DNA of 25,646 nucleotides, taken from positions 1 through 25,646 of the forward strand of contig JBBRYE010000047.1 in the NCBI GenBank assembly GCA_038237895.1, given 5' to 3'. This document shows positions 17,193-25,206 of the stretch, piece by piece; the stretch's first letter is position 1; each line of letters starts with the position of its first letter. The stretch comes from Pseudopedobacter sp038237895 (lineage in GTDB: Bacteria > Bacteroidota > Bacteroidia > Sphingobacteriales > Sphingobacteriaceae). The notes beneath the pieces are model-generated. The model worked only from the letters and a program-made list of their open reading frames with translations, was not told the DNA's origin and did not search any database. Both the position numbers and the translations under genes were made by a program.

Positions 17193-18602
17193 TTATTTTT
17201 TGGTTTTATATTTTGGATTTGGAATGGGCATTTGAGCATTTACTTGCTTTCTCCAATCTTTTAATAACTGATACATTTCTTGTGTTTTGGATTTCATTTT
17301 TTGTGATAAATCAACCGATTCTCCAATGTCATTTTTAAGATTATATAGCTCTAGTTGCCCATTCTCATAGTTTTCTACTAATTTATAATCGCCAACCCTT
17401 ACAGAACCTGCCGGCCTACCTAATTGGTTAGAAAAATGTGGGTAATGCCAAAATATAGGATTAGTTTGAATTAAGTTTTTGTTTGGATTTAACAACTCGG
17501 GCAGTAAACTTGTACCATCTATATTTGGTGGTAATTGGGTTATTCCTACTACATTTGCTAATGTTGGTAAATAATCAATAGTGCTAAAATATCTTTCAGA
17601 AACCGAGTTTGGAGTAATTTTACCTGGCCAGTTAACTATTGCTGGAATAGCTGTACCGCCTTCATAGATATGACCTTTCCATTTTCTTAGCGGATCGTTT
17701 ACAGTTGGTACTGGGCCTAATTCATCTAATCCTAATGCGCCATTATCTGAAGTAAAAACTACTAAAGTATTTTCTAAAAGTCCTTGTTCTTTAAGCGTTT
17801 TCATCAGGTTGCCTACACCATCATCTAAACTTTCTATTACCGCTGCGTAGTTAGGGTTATACTTTCTATCGAATTTATTGTATTTTCTAAAATACTTACT
17901 CAATTTATCACCACGAGGCACCAATAACACATGAGGTGCAGAATATGCCATGTACAAGAAAAATGGCTTTTCTTTATTTTGTTTAATAAACTCAACCCCA
18001 TAATCAGTTAATTTATCGGTCATGTATTCGGTTCCTTTATCGGTAAATTCTTTTTGGTAAGAATCTAAAAAAATAGAATAATTATAATAATCTAATCCAT
18101 TTTTACCTATCATTCTTGAATAATCAAAACCTTGATTCCATGGCGCTTCCAACTCTTTATTTCCTAAATGCCATTTACCTACCATACCAGTAGCATAGCC
18201 GTCTTTTTTTAAAATTTCGGCTATGGTTGTTTCTTCTGTACCTAAATATGGTTTCCAATTTGCAGGTAGTACAGGCGATTTCGGATCAGTACGATTGCCT
18301 GCTATAAAATTTGTTAATTGTAACCTAGCAGGGTATTTACCTGTTAAAATTGATGCTCTTGTTGGCGAACAAACTGGACAGGCGGCATAAGCCTGAGTGA
18401 ATTTAATTCCATTTTTGGCTAGTTTATCAATGTTTGGTGTTTCATTAAACTCATTTCCATAACAGCTTAAATCATTTCTACCTAAATCGTCAGCTAGGAT
18501 AAAAATAATGTTAGGTTGTTTTTTTTGAATTTCTTGTGCATTTATTTTAAAAGCACTGGTGCAGCAAACAAATAAAACAACAATTTTAAAGGTCAGTTTC
18601 AT
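17193..18602 (-). CDS. S1-family sulfatase, secreted, compact type
   Basis: A 469-residue sulfatase with a signal peptide at 1-22 (INA|Q). The formylglycine motif CSPTR lies at 78-82 within ACPVCSPTRASILTG. Calcium ligands are D38, D39, D286 and N287 (SDNG at 285-288). GKWHLG is at 142-147, H224 lies in SAPHV and K309 just before YEGG. The length is that of typical PUL glycan sulfatases, clearly shorter than the 544-residue one at 4041-5675. An exported sulfatase next to GH106 and GH43 genes fits desulfation of a rhamnose- or xylose-containing glycan. The gene ends 8 bp before the GH106 lipoprotein start and begins 5 bp after the preceding gene's stop, so these three are translationally close. 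The sulfate position is unknown, and no maturase gene is visible in the window. Confidence 0.9.
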   Translation of the reverse strand: MKLTFKIVVLFVCCTSAFKINAQEIQKKQPNIIFILADDLGRNDLSCYGNEFNETPNIDKLAKNGIKFTQAYAACPVCSPTRASILTGKYPARLQLTNFIAGNRTDPKSPVLPANWKPYLGTEETTIAEILKKDGYATGMVGKWHLGNKELEAPWNQGFDYSRMIGKNGLDYYNYSIFLDSYQKEFTDKGTEYMTDKLTDYGVEFIKQNKEKPFFLYMAYSAPHVLLVPRGDKLSKYFRKYNKFDRKYNPNYAAVIESLDDGVGNLMKTLKEQGLLENTLVVFTSDNGALGLDELGPVPTVNDPLRKWKGHIYEGGTAIPAIVNWPGKITPNSVSERYFSTIDYLPTLANVVGITQLPPNIDGTSLLPELLNPNKNLIQTNPIFWHYPHFSNQLGRPAGSVRVGDYKLVENYENGQLELYNLKNDIGESVDLSQKMKSKTQEMYQLLKDWRKQVNAQMPIPNPKYKTKK

Positions 18603-18607
18603 ACAAT

Positions 18608-19900
18608 TTATTTTTTAAGATTATAAAAAGCATCTCTCATGGCATCAACTTTATCAATGGTTAAATACACATCATAAGTAAAAACCATTCCTGGTGTAAT
18701 ACTAAATTTACGTACGGGAGCTAAATAAGAGCATGCACCACCCCATTCTCCTGGCACTAAATCTCCATTATGTCGATAGGTAGTCATGTCCGTTGTTCCT
18801 GGTACAAAAATTCCAATACCCCATTGTTTATTATCCACGTAGGCAGCCCAGTTCTCATTCATTTTTTGAGGTTGATTTGGCCAACCGGGTACTACAGTAG
18901 TTAAAGTATCTTTTGTAAAAGGCTTATCACCTTTGTAAAAAACTAAATTTGGTAAAGCATAATCAACAAAAACTGCTGGCAATTCTTGCGCTCTATTGGG
19001 ATGAACAGTAGTACCATTGTATCTAAAAGTATAAACAATATGCGCCATATTACCATTTAAACTAATGGTTTCTTCCATTGTGGCATCACTAATATCTTTG
19101 CCAGTTGCCCAATGTTTAGGTAATGATTTTATGTAAATGCTATTTTTACTAATCTTTTTTTCTATCACTTTTGCAGGATTACTTCCAGATTCTGAGGAGC
19201 CACCACCTTGTACAGGATTCCAATTCCAAGGTTTTGTACCCCATAAACTTCCGTCTTTTTCACCGTAATAAGATTGTTGTACAAACCTCCCTTTATCAGC
19301 ATGGTTTAATAAGTTTCTACGCGTTTTTGACTCTGAAAAATGGAAAACACTTCCCCCTCCTGTCATATCAACTCCAATTCTCACTTTTCCATTATCTAAA
19401 TAATGAGGCTGTTCTTGTTTTTCTTTTGTAGTAGGCTCTCTTAATACAATGTTTTTAATTTCTATTGATTTACCCTTTGGCATTTTAAAAGCTAAACGAA
19501 AGTTATTTGTTGCTTTTTGCCATGTTAAATTTTGTTTTAGGTTAAAAGTAACTTCACTAAATTCTTTTTGTGGCGTTAAAGCATGGGTTTTTACCACTTC
19601 ATCTACTTTAAAATCTCTGTAATAAAGACTCAAATCTCCTATTCTGGCATCAGTTTTACCATCAAAAGTTAAAATATAAACATTTTTAGGATCGTATTTT
19701 TGGCTTACCAGATTAAGCGAGATATAAGGGTTGGTACCAGTAACTAATAATATATAACCATCGTTTGTATTTTCAATTTTTAAATCATTAAAGCCAGATT
19801 CTAAATTGAGAGACACAGAAATTTTTTCTTGAGCATTAGAAATCATAGAAATACACACAAAAAGTATGAGCAATAACTTCTGCTTATTAAATGTTATCAT
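18608..19900 (-). CDS. Secreted beta-sandwich protein of unknown function, first gene of the long operon
   Basis: A 430-residue protein with a signal peptide at 1-23 (SNA|Q). Residues about 28-155 look like a carbohydrate-binding jelly roll (SLNLESGFNDLKIEN, VYILTFDGKTD, SLYYRDFKV, FRLAFKMP). Residues about 170-430 are beta-rich and begin DNGKVRIGVDMTGGGSV, followed by RFVQQSYYG, KPWNWNPVQGGG and ETISLNGNMAHIVYTF. This layout suggests a super-sandwich or galactose-mutarotase-like fold, as in several lyases, GH accessory domains and epimerases. I do not recognise a named family or a proven activity. Being the promoter-proximal gene of an operon with several sulfatases and GH106, and lying directly behind the shared 17-bp element, it is probably important to the pathway. 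It could be a new lyase or glycosidase, or a binding protein. Confidence 0.65.
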   Translation of the reverse strand: MITFNKQKLLLILFVCISMISNAQEKISVSLNLESGFNDLKIENTNDGYILLVTGTNPYISLNLVSQKYDPKNVYILTFDGKTDARIGDLSLYYRDFKVDEVVKTHALTPQKEFSEVTFNLKQNLTWQKATNNFRLAFKMPKGKSIEIKNIVLREPTTKEKQEQPHYLDNGKVRIGVDMTGGGSVFHFSESKTRRNLLNHADKGRFVQQSYYGEKDGSLWGTKPWNWNPVQGGGSSESGSNPAKVIEKKISKNSIYIKSLPKHWATGKDISDATMEETISLNGNMAHIVYTFRYNGTTVHPNRAQELPAVFVDYALPNLVFYKGDKPFTKDTLTTVVPGWPNQPQKMNENWAAYVDNKQWGIGIFVPGTTDMTTYRHNGDLVPGEWGGACSYLAPVRKFSITPGMVFTYDVYLTIDKVDAMRDAFYNLKK

Positions 19901-19972
19901 GAAATATTTTTTTATTAGTTAATTGGTTTAAACTAAAGAATAAACCAAAGTCGTAAGAAAATGACTAAAACT

Positions 19973-19989
19973 CATCCTGTACTGTTATG
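19973..19989 (-). promoter_or_regulatory. Shared 17-bp operator-like element, copy 1 (long operon)
   Basis: Minus strand CATAACAGTACAGGATG, 72 bp before the start codon at 19900. Only 1 of 17 bases differs from copy 2 and 2 of 17 from copy 3. A TTTG follows at 19949-19946, 23 nt downstream, where the -7 region of a Bacteroidota promoter could be. The core contains a short direct repeat, ACAGT-ACAGG. It is probably the binding site of a PUL regulator; the regulator is not in the window. Confidence 0.6.
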
Positions 19990-20200
19990 TAGCATTTGAA
20001 ATATTTGCACTACAACCTAACTTGTGAGTTACCTTTTAAACAGTCAGAAGTCTTTTTTTAATCAGTTTGAAAACTTGCAGAGCTAGGAAAATAGAATTAT
20101 AATTTATATTAACTAATTACCAATACGTATTTAAGTTATAAGTTTAAATAATACAATATTTTATTTTTAATTTATAGACCATATCTAAAAAAAATGAATA

Positions 20201-20231
20201 AAAAAAGCAGCATTATCATGCTGCTTTTTTT
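20201..20231 (-). terminator. Rho-independent terminator after the beta-propeller gene
   Basis: The perfect hairpin GCAGCAT-TATC-ATGCTGC (20207-20224) is flanked by A6 on the left and T7 on the right. The stem is therefore extended by A-T pairs, and a T-tract follows in the minus direction. It begins 21 bp beyond the stop of the leftward gene ending at 20252 and should separate that transcript from the long operon. Confidence 0.85.
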
Positions 20232-20251
20232 ATACTGAATAAAGTGAAATT

Positions 20252-22135
20252 TTATTTAACAAATTTTTGAGATACAACTTGACTACCGATTATTACCCTA
20301 GCTACGTATATACCGTTTTCTAAATTGCTAATATTTAACATGTTAGAATTTAAACCGCTTTCTAATTGTAGAGATTTATTTAAAACTTTTTGACCAGACA
20401 TGTTATAAACTTGTAATGATGCAGTACCTTTTGAAATTGAATTAATAGTAATCTTTAAATCACTAGCAGATGAAGAAATATTAATTTTATTTTCATCTAA
20501 TCCTGTTTTAACAGCTATAATATTTGAAAACGTTGATTTACCATCTAAATCTATCTGGTTTAATTTATAGTAATTAACACCTGAGAGTGGTTCAGTGTCT
20601 AAGTAGCTATATTTGTTTAATTCTTTACTACTACCTGCCCCTTTTACAGAACTTATTACTTGAAAATTATCATTTGAAGTAGAGCGTAGTAATTCAAAAC
20701 GATCGTTATTTTCTTCTGAGGCTGTTTCCCAATTTAACTGAACACCATTTGTAGTGTTTTTTCCGTTAAATGATTTTAAATTTATAGGTAATGTGGTTGT
20801 GTTTGGGGTAAGCGCAACACCTCTAAAAACATAGTTAGCACCAGCCAAAGCAATTACAGAATGAAGCGTTGGGTTAATTGCCGCAACAAAGCCATTGTCA
20901 TCATTTAATCTAACTAAAGCGTTGTTACCAGCATTTGCACCAGAAGTATAAAACAAAACAGGTTTACCACCTACCAAAATACCTGTAATACCATTGCTTA
21001 TAGTTGCAATAGTAGTTGTAGCCGCAGCGCCTGTTCCGTCTCCAGTAATAGTAACTGTAGGCGCACTGCTGTATCCAACACCATTGTTTGTAATAACAAA
21101 ACTAGATACTGCATCACCAGTTAATACAGCTGTAGCGGTAGCACCAGTGCCACCACCGCCTGCAAGCGTAACCGTTGGAGGAGTAGTATAGCCACTACCG
21201 CCCATACCAGGGGTAAGCGTTACCGCATTAATTCTGCCTGTACCAACTGATGATGAGCTTGTCCATGTTGTACCATCAAATGTGAATTTTTTTAAGGCGC
21301 CAGCTTCCAAAGTATAAGCAACATCAACTCCTGTAACGCCTGCATCTAAATCAAAAAACACAAAATCTCCTGCTGCTGTATTTGCTACAGGGAAACCAGT
21401 AAGATTTACAGGTGCTTGGCCAGCTGTAGCTGATAAAGCAGCTCCAATTTTCACCATCCCATAATCAGCTGTGTTTGTAAGTGTGGCATATAATGCCCCA
21501 TTAAAAATACCTAAAGCTCTCATATTTGTAAATGTAGTTGTGCCAGCAGGGTTACTAGTAGTAGTTATTATTGTTGGTGGCGTTGCAGCTAGGTTACCAA
21601 AAGGCACATACCTTATTCCATTGGTTGAGTTTCCAACGTAAAAACCTGAACCATCATCACTTACAACAGTTTTAATATTACCAGAATAAAAATCTGTGGC
21701 TGCTGTACCAGTACCAGCAACAATTCGGTTAATTTTTGTGGTATAATCTACAGTTCCAGCTGCATTTATTCTTGCTACTACTCTGGTAAAAGAGGATGCT
21801 CCAGCTGCACTTACTACAGTGCTTACTCCAGTTGCTGCATCATAACCACCTAAAGTTAAGTAGTTTTTATTATTTGATAATTTAAGCAATCCCTCAGCGC
21901 CAGAACTACCTACTATTGTTAAGCGTGAACCAGCAGTTGCAGCATCTAAATTTACTGTTGTGCCTAAGGTACCTGCTACGTTGTATTCTAACAAACTTAC
22001 ATTTGTGGTGCTAGCTCCTATAGCAGTAGAGCCATTTCCAACCCTTACAACAACTATATTACCAGGTGTAAATTGAGCATATGCCAAAAAATTGCTCGAT
22101 GCAATTAGGAAAGTAAAAAGTAATTTTCTTTTCAT
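20252..22135 (-). CDS. T9SS-exported beta-propeller-like protein with a Gly-rich two-repeat insert
   Basis: A 627-residue protein with a signal peptide at 1-20 (AYA|Q). The opening FTPGNIVVVRVGNGS and the following repeated strands (VSLLEYN, EGLLKLSNN, YLTLGGYDA, VVARINAAG, GFYVGNS, IRYVPFG) match a widespread but uncharacterised family of secreted propeller-like proteins. Two tandem repeats of about 37 residues at roughly 303-377 are inserted: GGSGYTTPPTVTLAGGGGTGATA and GVGYSSAPTVTITGDGTGAAA. An FN3-like region (about 448-545, LKSFNGKN...LNWETASEENND) and a T9SS type A sorting domain (about 550-627, ending VVSQKFVK) finish it. No catalytic motif is seen. It stands alone between two PUL transcripts, has its own terminator and carries the shared 17-bp element 97 bp upstream. 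A binding or surface-structure role is the best guess. Confidence 0.72.
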   Translation of the reverse strand: MKRKLLFTFLIASSNFLAYAQFTPGNIVVVRVGNGSTAIGASTTNVSLLEYNVAGTLGTTVNLDAATAGSRLTIVGSSGAEGLLKLSNNKNYLTLGGYDAATGVSTVVSAAGASSFTRVVARINAAGTVDYTTKINRIVAGTGTAATDFYSGNIKTVVSDDGSGFYVGNSTNGIRYVPFGNLAATPPTIITTTSNPAGTTTFTNMRALGIFNGALYATLTNTADYGMVKIGAALSATAGQAPVNLTGFPVANTAAGDFVFFDLDAGVTGVDVAYTLEAGALKKFTFDGTTWTSSSSVGTGRINAVTLTPGMGGSGYTTPPTVTLAGGGGTGATATAVLTGDAVSSFVITNNGVGYSSAPTVTITGDGTGAAATTTIATISNGITGILVGGKPVLFYTSGANAGNNALVRLNDDNGFVAAINPTLHSVIALAGANYVFRGVALTPNTTTLPINLKSFNGKNTTNGVQLNWETASEENNDRFELLRSTSNDNFQVISSVKGAGSSKELNKYSYLDTEPLSGVNYYKLNQIDLDGKSTFSNIIAVKTGLDENKINISSSASDLKITINSISKGTASLQVYNMSGQKVLNKSLQLESGLNSNMLNISNLENGIYVARVIIGSQVVSQKFVK

Positions 22136-22232
22136 GTTAATTAAAATAAAGGGTTAATAATTGGTTTGGGTTATATCAAGCGTTTTTTACCTGATATTAA
22201 CTTCCAAATATCATTTAAATCAAGTTTAAATC

Positions 22233-22249
22233 CATCCTGCACTGTTATG
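22233..22249 (-). promoter_or_regulatory. Shared 17-bp operator-like element, copy 2 (beta-propeller gene)
   Basis: Minus strand CATAACAGTGCAGGATG, 97 bp before the start at 22135. It differs from copy 1 only at one base (G for A). TTTG lies at 22208-22205, 24 nt downstream, within one base of the spacing seen at copy 1. The surrounding 22136-22348 has no gene and no convincing terminator for the GH43 pair that ends at 22349. Confidence 0.6.
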
Positions 22250-22348
22250 AAAACAAAAAAAAACACACTAGATAGGTAAGTTTTAACATCAAAGTTTTAC
22301 TGATATACCCTATTAGTAGGTTATTTATTTTGTTATATTTTATGATTA

Positions 22349-23677
22349 TTACTTCTTTAAAAACTTAAACCAATCTACCTCAAAAGAATCTTCTGCGTTA
22401 TTAGCATCAGTGTTAAACCTTAACCAAACCGCATGTATGCCTGTAGTTTTTTTAATGGCAGCATTTATTGTTAATAGCTGTTTTTCGCCTGCATCAACTT
22501 TTACCACCCCAATTGCTGGTGACCACGAATTATCTAAAACAACCTCAATTGTTCCTTTAAATTTACCCGGAATCACACTTATCGTCACGCTGTCTACTCC
22601 ATCATTAAAATTAATGTATTTATAAGCCGCCTTATCTTTTGCTTCAATTTTTGTTAGCACTTCATTATCTGCTGCATTAGCTTCAATTCTAACATTACCG
22701 TACAACAAACAAGATCTTTCGGCATCAATTTTTGATAAAGCATTTAGTGGCGCACCAGCACCTTGGGTAGTCATTTCAACTTCATTTATGCTGCCATCTT
22801 TGTTAAAAATAATAGGTTCTATACAGGTTTTACGCATAGTTACACTGTTGTGCGTAGCTCTGTGGTAAAATACATACCATTGCTTGTTAAACTCTACTAA
22901 AGAACCATGATTGTTCCAGTTTCCTGGATCAGAATGGTCATTATCTATAATTACTCCCCCGTATTTAAAGGGACCTAATGGTGATTTACTGGTTGAGTAT
23001 CCAATACAAGTGGGCATTCCCGCCCTGCCCATGTGAGCATAAATCAGGTAATAAATTCCATTTCGCTTAATCATGTAAGCACCTTCATGGAAGAAGTGTT
23101 CTTTCTCTGAAATTGCGTTGTTATTTACGGTGCTCAAGTCAACTTCTTTCATATTTGGTTTTAGCTTACCAATTTTGGCATTAAATTGTCCCCATATATA
23201 GTAAGCTTGCCCATCGTCATCAATAAAAACAGCAGGATCTATTTGGTTTGCACCATTTAATTCGATTTTTTGAGCATTTGTAAACGGCCCTAATGGAGAT
23301 TTTGAAGTGGCAACACCTTCTGAGTTATTTTTATCGGGCTGGCAGTAATACATATAATACATGCCATTTTTATGGGCCACATCTGGCGCAAATAAAAGCG
23401 CATCGTTATAAGGAACTTGATCATTATCGCCTTTGGAGGAAAAAACTTTTTCGGTTATGGTCCATGTTTTTAAATCTGATGTAGAAAGTACATCATGCCG
23501 CCATGAACAGTAATGTTTAGGATTTTCATCTCTAGACCCATAAACATACAGTTTGCCATCTTTCCAAACATGTGCGGATGGATCTGCAATGTAAATACCA
23601 GGAGGAACGATAGGGTTTTGAGCTTTTAAAGTAATTGCCCCAAGTATTAGGGAGGTTAGCAAATAGTATTTTTTCAT
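22349..23677 (-). CDS. GH43 glycosidase with C-terminal CBM6-like domain
   Basis: A 442-residue secreted enzyme (signal peptide 1-19, LKA|Q). The five-bladed propeller has a full GH43 active site: base D32 in ADPSAHVW, pKa-modulating D147 in QIDPAVF, proton donor E198 in HEGAYM, and H258 in NNHGSL near the central metal. Residues about 315-442 form a CBM6-like sandwich (AERSCLLYG, YKYINFNDGVDSVTISV, VDWFKFLKK). GH43 plus CBM6 is common in arabinofuranosidases, xylosidases and related exo-acting enzymes. The gene starts 8 bp after the stop of the upstream GH43 gene, so the two are co-translated and probably act on related linkages. The exact substrate cannot be read from the sequence. Confidence 0.86.
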   Translation of the reverse strand: MKKYYLLTSLILGAITLKAQNPIVPPGIYIADPSAHVWKDGKLYVYGSRDENPKHYCSWRHDVLSTSDLKTWTITEKVFSSKGDNDQVPYNDALLFAPDVAHKNGMYYMYYCQPDKNNSEGVATSKSPLGPFTNAQKIELNGANQIDPAVFIDDDGQAYYIWGQFNAKIGKLKPNMKEVDLSTVNNNAISEKEHFFHEGAYMIKRNGIYYLIYAHMGRAGMPTCIGYSTSKSPLGPFKYGGVIIDNDHSDPGNWNNHGSLVEFNKQWYVFYHRATHNSVTMRKTCIEPIIFNKDGSINEVEMTTQGAGAPLNALSKIDAERSCLLYGNVRIEANAADNEVLTKIEAKDKAAYKYINFNDGVDSVTISVIPGKFKGTIEVVLDNSWSPAIGVVKVDAGEKQLLTINAAIKKTTGIHAVWLRFNTDANNAEDSFEVDWFKFLKK

Positions 23678-23685
23678 AATTTATT

Positions 23686-24642
23686 TTAAATTTTGGTTTG
23701 CAAATTACTTTGCAAATTTTTAAACTCTTTTTTAGTAATTTTTAATATTGAGCCATGCCTTAAACCTTTTGGTAAGCTAATTTTATCAGATACATCTATC
23801 CATGTTTTCAAGTCTTTTGAACTAAATGCACCATATTGATGAAGTAGAGGTTTATCAAAATACATTAACCATTCCTTTTTTAATTTTATAAGTGTTGGGC
23901 CTTCTGCATTATAATCTCCGGTAATAGCTTGTTCTAATGGGCCATATCCGGCCTTTAAATCATTACTAGTAAGATTATAAATACGCTTAATTTTGTCTGC
24001 CCGTTCTGTTTCATCTTTTAAAAACATATGATATGAGCCATTAATTTTTTGGATTGTTGCATCTATAACGCTGGTATTACCGCCGTAAAGGATTTTAGTT
24101 TCACTAAATTTTTCAAAATCTTTGGTGGTGACGTAATAAATGCGATGGTTATTCTCTCCTACTCTTTTCTCTGATTGTGGGAAGCGACTTGGAATAGTTG
24201 TTGACCAATAAAATAAATATTCTTTATTAGTTTTGTCATAAAAAATTTCTGGTGCCCAAGTGTTTTTAGCAGTTGGTTCATGCGCCATAACAGGAATCTC
24301 TTTTTGCTGGCTCCAGTGTATTAAATCTGGAGAGTTGGCATAGCCAATGCTACGTTCTTTCCAACTTAAAGTCCAAGTCATGTGAAATTTATTGTCTGCA
24401 CCACGTATAATACACGGATCACGCATTAACTTATCTATGCCAACTTCAGGAGCTAAAACAGCACTATCATTATTTAAAGAATACCAATTAAAACCATCAT
24501 TACTGTATGCTAAATGTAAACCGTCTTTACCATTATTTTTAAAATAGGAGAAGATGTAAAAATACTTTGATTTATTTTTTGAAACAGATTTAATTGGAGC
24601 CAAAAAAATAAGCCCTAAAGCAATTAAACTCAGGTATTTCAT
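23686..24642 (-). CDS. GH43-like glycosidase, single-domain propeller
   Basis: A 318-residue protein with an N-terminal hydrophobic signal (about 1-20). A propeller follows with DGLHLAYSNDGFNW at 40-53, RDP at 74-76 (D75), WAPEIF at 129-134, IDAT at 193-196 (D194) and AEGP at 246-249 (E247), the placement expected for the GH43 carboxylate triad; H296 (LRHGS) may serve the metal site. It lacks a CBM and is shorter than the other two GH43 proteins here. Relatives of this type are frequent in PULs and are often annotated as arabinosidases. It is the first gene of the rightmost transcript, with the shared 17-bp element 92 bp upstream, and is tightly coupled to the CBM6-containing GH43. The specificity is open. 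Confidence 0.8.
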   Translation of the reverse strand: MKYLSLIALGLIFLAPIKSVSKNKSKYFYIFSYFKNNGKDGLHLAYSNDGFNWYSLNNDSAVLAPEVGIDKLMRDPCIIRGADNKFHMTWTLSWKERSIGYANSPDLIHWSQQKEIPVMAHEPTAKNTWAPEIFYDKTNKEYLFYWSTTIPSRFPQSEKRVGENNHRIYYVTTKDFEKFSETKILYGGNTSVIDATIQKINGSYHMFLKDETERADKIKRIYNLTSNDLKAGYGPLEQAITGDYNAEGPTLIKLKKEWLMYFDKPLLHQYGAFSSKDLKTWIDVSDKISLPKGLRHGSILKITKKEFKNLQSNLQTKI

Positions 24643-24734
24643 GATTAAAACAATTTATATTGGTTAAAATACACTTGAAAATAAATGTATTTATTTTAAA
24701 TTTTAAGTAAAATATTGCTTTTACCATAATTTAC

Positions 24735-24751
24735 TATCATGTACTGTTATG
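24735..24751 (-). promoter_or_regulatory. Shared 17-bp operator-like element, copy 3 (GH43 pair)
   Basis: Minus strand CATAACAGTACATGATA, 92 bp before the start at 24642. It matches copy 1 at 15 of 17 bases. The downstream TTTG of copies 1 and 2 is only TTTT here (24712-24709), and a TACATTTA box nearer the gene is an alternative -7 region. Confidence 0.55.
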
Positions 24752-24795
24752 CTATTTTAATAAAATTTTACTGACTGCAATAAAACTGGTTTTAA

Positions 24796-25206
24796 ATTGA
24801 GCCTTCTGATTTAAATGGAGTAACGAGTGCAACTGTAAATTTAAGCGAAATACGTTTAGGTTTGCCCCCTACAGAAGGTGGCTTACCAACAGTCTTGAAT
24901 TCAAATCGTGAAGATTCTTTAACCACTAATATAGATGCTGATCAAAAAGCAATTAAAAATTCTTTTTTAGTTTATCCAAATCCATCGACAGGATTATTAA
25001 CTTTAAGTGTGTCTGGAAACTGGCTAATTTATTCTCTAGCCACAGGTAAAGAAATACTATCTGGATCTGGAAATAAAATAGATTCAAAATCAGCTGCTAA
25101 AGGTTTTTATTTGGTAACAATGAACAATGATATCAAAAAATTGTACTACAATAATAAGACTTTACCAAAAAATAATTATAGCTTATCAAGTCATTTTTTA
25201 AAATAA
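24796..25206 (+). pseudogene. C-terminal remnant of a T9SS-exported protein, front missing
   Basis: An open plus-strand frame begins after a TAA at 24793-24795 and runs to the stop at 25204-25206. The only start-like codon near the front is a TTG at 24862. The peptide opens in mid-domain (SATVNLSEIRLGLPP), continues through a linker and ends with a T9SS type A sorting domain (NSFLVYPNPSTG, then AKGFYLVTMNNDIKKLYYN). Sorting domains always sit at the end of large secreted proteins, and no signal peptide or upstream domains exist here, so this is the tail of a gene truncated at its 5' side. It points opposite to every PUL gene and its broken end lies 45 bp from the shared element of the GH43 pair. 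It is unlikely to make a functional exported product. Confidence 0.65.

Larger units (their letters stand above)
19901..20251. other. Intergenic control region between the long operon and the propeller gene
   Basis: A 351-bp AT-rich stretch without a credible gene on either strand. It holds the promoter side of the long operon (shared element at 19973-19989, TTTG at 19949-19946 on the minus strand) and, at its other end, the terminator of the gene that stops at 20252. The middle part (about 20000-20195) shows nothing I can name. Confidence 0.7.

Noticed and set aside
19171..19431. 86-codon plus-strand frame opposite the first gene of the long operon
   Set aside because: No domain, no promoter, fully inside a better-supported gene on the other strand.
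20994..21240. Repetitive GT/GC-richer stretch that could look like a DNA repeat array or CRISPR
   Set aside because: It is the coding sequence of two Gly/Thr-rich protein repeats in the propeller protein; there are only two imperfect copies and no constant repeat-spacer pattern.
22305..22330. CCTA-TTAG-TAGG mini-hairpin after the GH43 pair
   Set aside because: Only a 4-bp stem, so not credible as a terminator.
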